39,277 nucleotides of DNA, taken from positions 270 to 39,546 of the forward strand of contig NZ_LMSP01000009.1 in the NCBI RefSeq assembly GCF_001429545.1, written 5' to 3'. The notes below the pieces were generated by a model, which saw nothing but the letters and a program-made list of their open reading frames with translations, ran no database searches and was not told the DNA's origin. A program made the translations under genes and the position numbers. Positions within the stretch are counted from its first letter, which is position 1, and every line of letters starts with the position of its first letter. Shown here in pieces: positions 8,151 to 14,740 of this stretch. Source of the stretch: Paenibacillus sp. Soil787. GTDB taxonomy: Bacteria; Bacillota; Bacilli; Paenibacillales; NBRC-103111.

Positions 8151-9110
8151 ATGACTACAATTACTCAGGAGTCACCTCAATTATGGGGGGACAAACGTTT
8201 CCATACATGGAATTATGAAATGCGTGAAGCTTTCGGCGGGAAGGTTTTTAAAGTTATGCTTGATGCAGGTTTTACTTGCCCTAACCGTGATGGCAATATC
8301 GCAACCGGTGGCTGTACATTTTGCAGCGCGCGGGGGTCAGGTGATTTTGCCGGAAGCCGCCGCGATGATCTAGTTACCCAATTTAATAAGATTCGAGATC
8401 TTCAGCATCAGAAATGGCCAGAAGCCAAATACATTGGCTACTTTCAGGCCTATACGAATACGTATGCACCTGTTCAGGAGCTGAGGGAATATTATGAAGT
8501 TATTTTAAAGCAGCCAGGCGTTGTGGGTTTATCCATTGCAACCAGACCTGATTGTCTACCAGATGATGTTATTGAATACTTGGCGGAATTGAATGAACAT
8601 ACCTATCTATGGGTCGAAATGGGCCTTCAAACCGTACACGAATCAACCTCTGAACTCATCAATCGTGCCCACGACACGCAATGCTATCTGGATGCAGTTG
8701 CCAAGCTTCGAAAGCATAATATCCGTACCTGTGCACACATTATTTATGGATTGCCTGGGGAGACCCACGAAATGATGCTGGATACCGGACGAGCGGTCGC
8801 TCAAATGGATGTTCAGGGCATTAAAATCCATTTACTTCATTTAATGCGTAAAACACCTATGGTGAAACAATACGAAGCCGGCTTGCTTCAGTTCCTCGAA
8901 AAAGACGAATATGTGAAGCTCATCGTAGATACACTCGAATTTCTTCCACCGGAAATGATTGTGCATCGCCTTACTGGAGACGCTCCCCGCGATCTATTGA
9001 TTGGTCCGATGTGGAGCCTCAAAAAGTGGGAAGTATTGAATGCCTTCGATAGCCTCTTGAAAGAAAGAAATACTTGGCAGGGTAAGCTTTGGAAGGGTAA
9101 AGCTGACTAA
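8151..9110 (+). CDS. mnmL: Radical SAM enzyme MnmL (YtqA, TIGR01212 family)
   Basis: A 319-residue radical SAM protein of the YhcC/YtqA family. The Fe-S cysteines are in TCPNRDGNIATGGCTFC (C43, C55, C58: CX11CX2C), followed by SARGSGDF. In Bacillus subtilis YtqA has been implicated, with its neighbour YtqB, in finishing the mnm5s2U wobble modification of tRNA; that role is from memory of recent literature. I chose the ATG at 8151 because AAAGGAG (8137-8143) is 7 nt upstream and the family start matches. An in-frame extension to 7983 would overlap the divergent secreted-protein gene. Its usual partner mnmM lies downstream, but a cytochrome c gene is placed between them. Confidence 0.9.
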   Translation: MTTITQESPQLWGDKRFHTWNYEMREAFGGKVFKVMLDAGFTCPNRDGNIATGGCTFCSARGSGDFAGSRRDDLVTQFNKIRDLQHQKWPEAKYIGYFQAYTNTYAPVQELREYYEVILKQPGVVGLSIATRPDCLPDDVIEYLAELNEHTYLWVEMGLQTVHESTSELINRAHDTQCYLDAVAKLRKHNIRTCAHIIYGLPGETHEMMLDTGRAVAQMDVQGIKIHLLHLMRKTPMVKQYEAGLLQFLEKDEYVKLIVDTLEFLPPEMIVHRLTGDAPRDLLIGPMWSLKKWEVLNAFDSLLKERNTWQGKLWKGKAD

Positions 9111-9231
9111 AGGTGAATGTAAGGAAAACGTAAACCAATAAACGTATAAACACATAAACATATAAACACATAAAACCAAAATAGATGATTATCCGTTTCC
9201 TTTATATAGGTAGAATGACTAAAGGAGATGG

Positions 9232-9870
9232 ATGATCATGATGATGAAACGAGCTCAAGCAGCCATTGTAGGGATGATGCTAATTGTCGCTGGATGTGGA
9301 GGAGAGCCGGCGCCAGTTGCCGTTACGACAAGTACGGCAGCGCCAAGTACTGTGGCGCCGTCACCATCACCGACGACGGCAGTAAGTGCGTCGCCGGTTG
9401 CTGCGGCGACGGCAGCACCCGCAGCCGCTACGGTGCAGCCGGCGGCAAGCAGCACTCCGCAGCCGAGCGCAGCGGCGACAGCGAAAGCAACTGCTGCGGC
9501 TACGCCAGCAGTAAAAGAGCCGGCAGCGGCGACGCCGGCCGTGAAAGAGGCGGCTACGGCGCAGCCGGCGCCGGCCGCAACGCCAGCGCCGGCCAGCGCG
9601 GCGCCTTCCCCATCCGCTAAGCCTGCGGATGGCGGAACCAGCACCGCAGCGCAGGCGCAGGTGCTGTACAAGGACAACTGCATGTCCTGCCACGGGGCAG
9701 GGCTTGCAGGCGACTTTGGGCCGAACCTGACGAAGGTCGGTTCGCGCAAAACCAAAGATGAGATCGTAGCGCAAATCCTGGGAGGTAAAGGCGATATGCC
9801 ACCTTTCAAAAGCGCATTGAAATCCGAAGAAATCGAAGTGCTAGCTGCATGGCTAGCAGACAAAAAATGA
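9232..9870 (+). CDS. Cytochrome c lipoprotein with long Ala/Pro/Thr linker
   Basis: Membrane-anchored c-type cytochrome, 212 residues, similar in plan to the Bacillus cytochrome c-551 lipoproteins. The lipobox is LIVAGC (C22). About 118 residues of Ala/Pro/Thr/Ser-rich linker follow, then a small class I domain with CMSCH (C150, C153, H154) and GDMPPF, whose Met is the probable axial ligand. The ATG at 9232 is 4 nt after GGAG; an ATG at 9238 is an alternative. The linker is very GC-rich compared with the heme domain. The haem domain is clearly paralogous to that of the gene at 17416: both end in AxWLADKK. It sits between mnmL and mnmM, which is unexpected for a respiratory gene. Confidence 0.9.
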   Translation: MIMMMKRAQAAIVGMMLIVAGCGGEPAPVAVTTSTAAPSTVAPSPSPTTAVSASPVAAATAAPAAATVQPAASSTPQPSAAATAKATAAATPAVKEPAAATPAVKEAATAQPAPAATPAPASAAPSPSAKPADGGTSTAAQAQVLYKDNCMSCHGAGLAGDFGPNLTKVGSRKTKDEIVAQILGGKGDMPPFKSALKSEEIEVLAAWLADKK

Positions 9871-9901
9871 TCGTATAAGCAGCATGGAGGGTTTTCATCG
9901 C

Positions 9902-10480
9902 ATGGGTTTTGTTTCGGTACTAAGTTTTGCTCATCAGTTAATTAATCAGCGGGCTCAGCCGGGCGATACCGTAGTAGACGCGACCCTCGGCAACGGCGTA
10001 GATGCCCTGTTCTTAGCGAAGCTGGTAGGCACCCGAGGCAGCGTTTACGGCTTCGATATCCAGCAGCAAGCGCTGGATCAAACAAAGATGCGTCTGGAGA
10101 AAGAACTTCCAGACGCATCTTCTTGTGTGCACATGAGCCTATGCAGCCATGCGCTCATGGAGGCGGCAGTGCCGCAGGACCGCCACGGCAAGGTCGCCGC
10201 GGTCACGTTCAATCTCGGATACCTGCCAGGGGCCGATCCGGCAACGATTACGAAGCAGGAATCGACGATTCCTGCCCTCGAGGCTGCTCTCCGCCTGCTC
10301 CGCAAAGGCGGTATCGTGACCATCGTGCTCTACAGCGGGCACGATGGAGGCTCGGAAGAAGCTGCGGCCGTCGAAAGCTGGGCCCAGCGCCTTCCGCTCG
10401 CAGCCTTTCAGGTGCTGCGTTACCAATTCATGAATACCAGCCAGCATGCTCCCTATCTCTTAGCTGTAGAAAAAAGATAG
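9902..10480 (+). CDS. mnmM: tRNA methyltransferase MnmM (YtqB, rRNA_methylase family)
   Basis: Class I SAM-dependent methyltransferase of 192 residues. VVDATLGNGVDALFLA is the SAM-binding loop, VYGFDIQ the second motif, and FNLGYLPGAD the family-specific catalytic stretch. YtqB of Bacillus subtilis was shown to convert nm5s2U to mnm5s2U in tRNA, so this is assigned as MnmM. I prefer the ATG at 9902, because GGAGG at 9886-9890 overlaps the upstream candidate at 9884. The gene is 31 bp after the cytochrome gene. A perfect 14-bp inverted repeat lies inside the coding region at 10085-10121. Confidence 0.9.
   Translation: MGFVSVLSFAHQLINQRAQPGDTVVDATLGNGVDALFLAKLVGTRGSVYGFDIQQQALDQTKMRLEKELPDASSCVHMSLCSHALMEAAVPQDRHGKVAAVTFNLGYLPGADPATITKQESTIPALEAALRLLRKGGIVTIVLYSGHDGGSEEAAAVESWAQRLPLAAFQVLRYQFMNTSQHAPYLLAVEKR
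10085..10121. repeat. Perfect 14-bp inverted repeat inside mnmM
   Basis: Arms AAGATGCGTCTGGA (10085-10098) and TCCAGACGCATCTT (10108-10121) match exactly around a 9-nt loop. No T-run follows on either strand, so it is not a standard terminator. Confidence 0.9.
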
Positions 10481-10485
10481 ACGCA

Positions 10486-10494
10486 TGATATAAT
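10486..10494 (+). promoter_or_regulatory. Extended -10 promoter of manA
   Basis: TGATATAAT is a consensus extended -10 element (TGnTATAAT). The -35 region is poor, which is common with extended -10 promoters. It begins just after the mnmM stop codon, about 60 bp upstream of the manA start. Confidence 0.7.
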
Positions 10495-10555
10495 GCTAGA
10501 GAGTGTATTAGCACTATTTTGTAGGAGAAATTAGAGAAGAAAGTAGGGATAGTTT

Positions 10556-11521
10556 GTGAAATCATACCCGCTTCAATTTCAACCTGAAATGAAAGAACGT
10601 GTCTGGGGTGGAAGAGCCCTAGAAAAGTTTGGTTTTCAACTTCCAGAAGGCGCTATTGGCGAAGGCTGGATGATTGGCGATCACCCGAATGGAACAACAA
10701 AGGTTATTAATGGCGAATTAGAAGGCCTTGGTCTAGACGAAATTCGCGAGAAATACGGTAAAACATTATTCGGTACGAAAGGATTTTCCGAAAAAAACGG
10801 CCGCTTCCCTCTACTCATCAAGTTATTGGATTGCGAAGACGACCTTTCCGTACAAGTACATCCGAACGATCATTACAAGAATTTGGCTGCCGGCGAGCTC
10901 GGCAAAACAGAGATGTGGTACATCCTTGATGCTAAGCCCGGCGCCAAAATTATATATGGCATGCAAGAAGGCGTTACACGCGAAAGCTTAGCTCAGGCAA
11001 TCGCAGAGAACCGCATTTTGGACTGCTTACAGGAAGTGCCTGTTGAAGCCGGTGATTCCTTCTACATCCCAGCAGGAACGGTCCATGCCCTCGGCGCTGG
11101 CGTCCTAGTTGCCGAGATTCAGCAAAATTCCGATACGACCTATCGTTTGTACGATTATAATCGTCCCGGACTGGATGGTAAACCTCGTGACCTTCATATT
11201 GAAGATTCACTCAACGTTATCGCGTACGAAGGCTCAGGCTCCACTCGCATGAAAACAGATTTAAATGAAGCCGGTACTTGGTTAACGCTTGCCGAGTCTC
11301 CTTTCTTCACCGTGGAAAAAGGCCTAGTAGGACCGAAATGGGAGCTAAGCACCTCCCTTGAAAGCTTCGTCATTCTCGTTATTGCAGACGGCAAAGGAAC
11401 CCTCCAGTGGGCCGATGGCAGTATCTCCACTAAGCCAGGCGACTGCTTCCTGCTTCCTGCCAATCTTGGAAGCTATGCACTAGAAGGCAGCATGACGGTT
11501 ATTCGCAGCTACTTGCCTTAA
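10556..11521 (+). CDS. manA: Mannose-6-phosphate isomerase, class I
   Basis: Interconverts mannose 6-phosphate and fructose 6-phosphate, feeding GDP-mannose synthesis or mannose catabolism. The 321-residue product has the length and order of the Bacillus ManA type: ERVWGGRALEKFG at the start, zinc ligands in QVHPND and GKTEMWY, the His in AGTVHALG, and the catalytic-arginine segment NSDTTYRLYDYNR. It starts at GTG with GTAGGGA upstream. It has its own extended -10 promoter and a terminator directly after the stop, so it is probably monocistronic. The product could supply mannose for the glycosyltransferases elsewhere in the window. Confidence 0.95.
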   Translation: MKSYPLQFQPEMKERVWGGRALEKFGFQLPEGAIGEGWMIGDHPNGTTKVINGELEGLGLDEIREKYGKTLFGTKGFSEKNGRFPLLIKLLDCEDDLSVQVHPNDHYKNLAAGELGKTEMWYILDAKPGAKIIYGMQEGVTRESLAQAIAENRILDCLQEVPVEAGDSFYIPAGTVHALGAGVLVAEIQQNSDTTYRLYDYNRPGLDGKPRDLHIEDSLNVIAYEGSGSTRMKTDLNEAGTWLTLAESPFFTVEKGLVGPKWELSTSLESFVILVIADGKGTLQWADGSISTKPGDCFLLPANLGSYALEGSMTVIRSYLP

Positions 11522-11536
11522 TTGTTGTTCAATGAG

Positions 11537-11577
11537 AACGTCCCACTCATCTTTTGATGAATAAGGGGCGTTTTTTG
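11537..11577 (+). terminator. Intrinsic terminator of manA
   Basis: AACGTCCC pairs with GGGGCGTT, with an inner CTCATC/GATGA stem, and T6 follows. It begins 16 bp after the stop codon. Confidence 0.85.
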
Positions 11578-11670
11578 TTATGCCTAAGATGCATGGGAGC
11601 TTACGTATTGGGGATTACCAACTGGCGGGGAGATCATTTTGGAGCTTACTTGAATTGGTACCTATCATCA

Positions 11671-11859
11671 GATTTGATGTAAAAAGTGCATCTAATCTAG
11701 CCAATATGCTCGATTTCATGAGAATACATGTAAAAAGTACATCTATTTCGACGAATATGCTCTATTTTGGTCGAATATGCGAAAATTAGATGTACTAAAT
11801 ACATCTAATTTCCTGATACTGCTGACAAGGCCGATATTAGATGCACTATTTGCATCTAA
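11671..11859. repeat. Array of four AGATG-type palindromes
   Basis: Four hairpins are centred near 11684, 11735, 11797 and 11848 (spacings about 51, 62 and 51). The third (11783-11811) has perfect 12-bp arms AAATTAGATGTA/TACATCTAATTT with a CTAAA loop. The fourth (11837-11859) has perfect 9-bp arms TTAGATGCA/TGCATCTAA with a CTATT loop. The first two are imperfect versions around AAAAAGTGCATCTA and AAAAAGTACATCTA. Spacer sequence is partly repeated too (AATATGCTC). The whole intergenic stretch 11580-11949 holds no convincing gene. Confidence 0.85.
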
Positions 11860-11949
11860 ATGAGAAGGCACATATTACTCTAAAGTGTCTGAATGGGGGC
11901 ATTTTGCTGATATATTGTTTACTTGGAGCAGTAAGCTATATTATGGATC

Positions 11950-11998
11950 AAAAAGGCTCTCCAACTATCATCTCTAAGATGATTTTGGAGAGCCTTTT
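11950..11998. terminator. Strong bidirectional terminator after the IMPDH gene
   Basis: AAAAAGGCTCTCCAA and TTGGAGAGCCTTTT form the outer stem, and ATCATCT/AGATGAT pairs inside. T-runs exist on both strands. It lies directly after the IMPDH stop codon on the minus strand. Confidence 0.85.
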
Positions 11999-12011
11999 CC
12001 ATTCCCAGCTA

Positions 12012-13511
12012 TTATTCTTCAGATAAGCTGCTTTCTTTTAAAATAACGTCGTGCGCTCCGCCCTCAACAAGGCTGGTTGCGGAAACGAGCGCAATTCTCG
12101 CTTTGCTTTTCAGCTCGTCCAAGCTTAATGATCCACAGTTGCACATCGTTGACTTTATTTTGCCAAGTGTCTTGTCCAAGTTCTCCTGCAGGCCTCCAGC
12201 ATATGGAACGTACGAATCGACGCCTTCCTCAAACAAGAGCTTGTTTTTGCCGCCCGTATCATAACGCTGCCAGTTCCGGGCACGATTGGAGCCTTCTCCC
12301 CAGTATTCTTTCACGAAGTTGTTGCCAACTTTTAGCTTTCTGGTCGGGCTCTCATCGAAACGTGCGAAATATCTACCCAGCATGACAAAATCAGCGCCAA
12401 TCGCTAAGGCTAATGTAATATGGTAGTCATGTACGATACCACCATCTGAACAAATTGGAATGTAGGTACCTGTATCTTTGAAGTATTGGTCTCTGGCTTC
12501 GATAACTTCCATGAGGGAAGAGGCTTGTCCGCGACCAATCCCTTTTTGCTCACGAGTGATACAGATAGATCCGCCGCCGATACCGACTTTAATGAAGTCC
12601 GCTCCTGATTCTACAAGATAAAGGAACCCTTCACGGTCTACAACGTTACCTGCACCGATCTTCACATTGAAATTCTCTTTCACATACTGAACCGTTTCCC
12701 GCTGCCATTCACTGTAACCGTCCGAGGAATCGATGACCAGAATGTCTACTCCCGCTTCAACAAGCGCAGGCACTCTCTCTTTGTAGTCCTTCGTATTAAT
12801 CCCCGCACCAACAATATAGCTTTTGTTAGCATCTAGAAGCTCCATCGGGTTTTCTTTATGCTCATCATAATCCTTGCGGAAAACGAGGGTGTCAAGCTTC
12901 TGATGCTCATCCACAATCGGTAAACAATTCAACTTGTGATCCCAGATTAAATTGTTTGCTTCTGACAAAGCAATTCCTGATTTACCGTAAATCAGTTTAT
13001 CAAAAGGCGTCATAAAATTATAGATTTGGCGATCCAGAGGGTCACGACTTGTCCGGTAATCACGCCCCGTTACAATACCAAGCAATTTTCCGTTCGCTGT
13101 ACCATCATCTGTAATGGCAACCGTAGAATGACCTGTTTCTTCTTTCAACGCCAATACATCACTTAGCGTGTGCTGGGGAGTTAAATTAGAGCGGCTAACT
13201 ACAAATCCTGCCTTATACCCTTTTACTTTACGTACCATAAGTGCTTCTTCTTCAATCGATTGCGAGCCAAAAATAAACGAAATCCCGCCACTCCGCGCCA
13301 AAGCAATCGCCATTCCATCATCGGATACGGCCTGCATGACAGCAGATGAAAACGGGATATTGAGCGAGATCGCAGGCTCCTCGCCTTTATTGAATTTAAC
13401 TAACGGTGTCTTAAGCTTCACATTCGCCGGTGTACATTCCTTCGTTGTAAGATTAGGAATCAACAAAAACTCACTAAACGTGCGGGATGGTTCTAAATAA
13501 TACGTAGCCAC
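12012..13511 (-). CDS. IMP dehydrogenase, Tritrichomonas-like type
   Basis: Oxidises IMP to XMP with NAD in guanine nucleotide synthesis. The 499-residue product has a (beta/alpha)8 barrel interrupted by two CBS motifs (about 90-215). The active-site loop reads [20 protein letters not shown] (catalytic Cys317) and the flap carries WQRYDTGG (Arg416-Tyr417). These strings, the C-terminal [15 protein letters not shown] and CNCGSLS segments, and the length match my memory of the protozoan Tritrichomonas foetus enzyme closely, rather than the usual GPGSICTTR bacterial GuaB. I chose the GTG at 13511: GGAGGG is 9 nt upstream and the start then reads (M)[16 protein letters not shown]. An upstream in-frame ATG at 13562 lacks a site. 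A canonical guaB presumably exists elsewhere in the genome. Confidence 0.93.
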   Translation of the reverse strand: MATYYLEPSRTFSEFLLIPNLTTKECTPANVKLKTPLVKFNKGEEPAISLNIPFSSAVMQAVSDDGMAIALARSGGISFIFGSQSIEEEALMVRKVKGYKAGFVVSRSNLTPQHTLSDVLALKEETGHSTVAITDDGTANGKLLGIVTGRDYRTSRDPLDRQIYNFMTPFDKLIYGKSGIALSEANNLIWDHKLNCLPIVDEHQKLDTLVFRKDYDEHKENPMELLDANKSYIVGAGINTKDYKERVPALVEAGVDILVIDSSDGYSEWQRETVQYVKENFNVKIGAGNVVDREGFLYLVESGADFIKVGIGGGSICITREQKGIGRGQASSLMEVIEARDQYFKDTGTYIPICSDGGIVHDYHITLALAIGADFVMLGRYFARFDESPTRKLKVGNNFVKEYWGEGSNRARNWQRYDTGGKNKLLFEEGVDSYVPYAGGLQENLDKTLGKIKSTMCNCGSLSLDELKSKARIALVSATSLVEGGAHDVILKESSLSEE

Positions 13512-13552
13512 TTTACGATTCCCTCCTTTTGACCCATAGGTAAATTTTTTCA

Positions 13553-13582
13553 ATCTTATCACTGAACCTTATCAGTGGTCAA
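13553..13582 (-). promoter_or_regulatory. IMPDH promoter with a palindrome in the spacer
   Basis: On the minus strand TTGACC (13577-13582), 18 bp and TAAGAT (13553-13558) form a sigma-A promoter. Its spacer is almost entirely the inverted repeat CACTGA-TAAGGT-TCAGTG (13560-13577). That position is typical of a repressor or activator operator. Confidence 0.65.
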
Positions 13583-13599
13583 TGGATTTTTTTAGCAAA

Positions 13600-13653
13600 T
13601 ACAATAAAGGCGTTACAAATCGGCGACCTATCGGCTGCCTGCTCTGTAACGCC
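13600..13653 (-). terminator. Terminator of the tat operon
   Basis: GGCGTTACA (13609-13617) and TGTAACGCC (13645-13653) form a perfect 9-bp stem with a 27-nt loop. On the minus strand TTTATTGTATTT follows. It is 84 bp after tatA. Confidence 0.65.
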
Positions 13654-13737
13654 TAATAACCAATTTTACATCGGCTATTGCGGGCGCGTTTTCACGCATC
13701 GCTAACATATAGCCGTTATTCCAAAATATGGACGGGC

Positions 13738-13935
13738 TTAAAGCGGCTTCTTGCCCTCATTATCGATAAGTGGATCCCGCTCGTTATCATCGATGATGTT
13801 ACGGGTAGAGTTGCGAAACTCGCGGAGCGTATCACCAAACGCTCGCCCAAGCTGCGGCAGCTTAGACGGACCGAACACGATTAAAGCGATTGCCAAAATT
13901 AATACTAACCCGGATACACCAATATTGTTAAACAT
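13738..13935 (-). CDS. tatA: Sec-independent protein translocase subunit TatA
   Basis: Forms the pore-like oligomer of the twin-arginine translocase. The 65-residue protein has one N-terminal membrane helix (NIGVSGLVLILAIALIVFG), the FGP hinge and an amphipathic helix (KLPQLGRAFGDTLREFRNST), then a charged tail. I place the start at the third in-frame ATG (13935), because the product MFNNIGVSG matches bacillar TatA and AGAGG is about 9 nt upstream. It follows tatC by 36 bp and closes an operon that also encodes a Tat-dependent dehydrogenase. Confidence 0.93.
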   Translation of the reverse strand: MFNNIGVSGLVLILAIALIVFGPSKLPQLGRAFGDTLREFRNSTRNIIDDNERDPLIDNEGKKPL

Positions 13936-13971
13936 GAACATCATCCTCTTTTCTTTGTGCTTTATTGGAAG

Positions 13972-14700
13972 TCAGCTGTTCGCGGAACTTTCCTGCATGG
14001 TTCGCCATTGCCAGCCTGCAACCATTACACTAATTTCAAACAACAGGATTAATGGCAGCGTGACCGATAGATGAGATATCATATCAGGCGGGGAGATGCA
14101 TGAACCTATGATCGCTAAGCCAACATAGGCATATTTCCTCGTCATTTTCAATCGCTGCGGAGTCAGCAATCCGATTCTTGTTAGAAACAGAACGACTACG
14201 GGCAATTCGAAGGCAATTGCCATGGGAAACACAACTTCGAACAAAAACGAAAAGTATCGGTCGATTCCATAAGTTTCCACAGCCCCGACCGATTGATTCA
14301 TACGTATCATAAAACGAATCATCATCGGGAATACCACCCAATAGCTGAACGATACCCCGATAATGAATAGTGCAAATGACGCCGGTATGTATGGAAGGGT
14401 GCTCTTAGCCTCCGCGTCCGTAAGACCAGGACGAACGAATGCCCACACTTGATAAAGCAGCACTGGAACTGTGAACAATAAAGCAACCAGGAAAGCGCAC
14501 TTCATATAGATCATCAGCCCGTCCGTGAACGAGAACACGTTCCAATTTATTTCGCCCACCAAAGGTTGCGATTTCATATACCGCAGGATTCTAGGCGAAA
14601 CATATAACCCAATGCTTAGTGTAACCACAAACCATGCGAACACAACCAGCAAACGTTTGCGGACTTCGGTCAAATGAAAGATCCAATCTTCCTGCTCCAT
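13972..14700 (-). CDS. tatC: Sec-independent protein translocase subunit TatC
   Basis: Recognises twin-arginine signal peptides. The 242-residue product has six predicted membrane helices and conserved TatC landmarks: HLTEVRKRLL at the N-terminus, a helix followed by PVLLYQVWAFVRPGL, FEVVFPMAIAFELPVVV, and the C-terminal SPPDMISHLSVTLPLILLFE. It lies 40 bp after the GMC oxidoreductase gene and directly before tatA, so a dedicated TatAC pair is co-expressed with a Tat substrate. Confidence 0.96.
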   Translation of the reverse strand: MEQEDWIFHLTEVRKRLLVVFAWFVVTLSIGLYVSPRILRYMKSQPLVGEINWNVFSFTDGLMIYMKCAFLVALLFTVPVLLYQVWAFVRPGLTDAEAKSTLPYIPASFALFIIGVSFSYWVVFPMMIRFMIRMNQSVGAVETYGIDRYFSFLFEVVFPMAIAFELPVVVLFLTRIGLLTPQRLKMTRKYAYVGLAIIGSCISPPDMISHLSVTLPLILLFEISVMVAGWQWRTMQESSANS

Positions 14701-14740
14701 CCCTTCACCCCATTAAACAAAGTCCCCTGCCCTACCTTGA

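Noticed and set aside
9255..9863. A 202-codon open frame opposite the cytochrome c gene
   Set aside because: It is the antisense of a GC-rich Ala/Pro linker; composition is extremely biased, there is no ribosome site, and the sense strand has an unmistakable lipobox and haem motif.
11580..11789. A 69-codon frame after manA
   Set aside because: It begins on the manA terminator tail and runs through the palindrome array.
11671..11859. Possible CRISPR array
   Set aside because: Repeats are only palindromes of varying sequence, spacers are partly repeated, copy number is four, and no cas genes are near.
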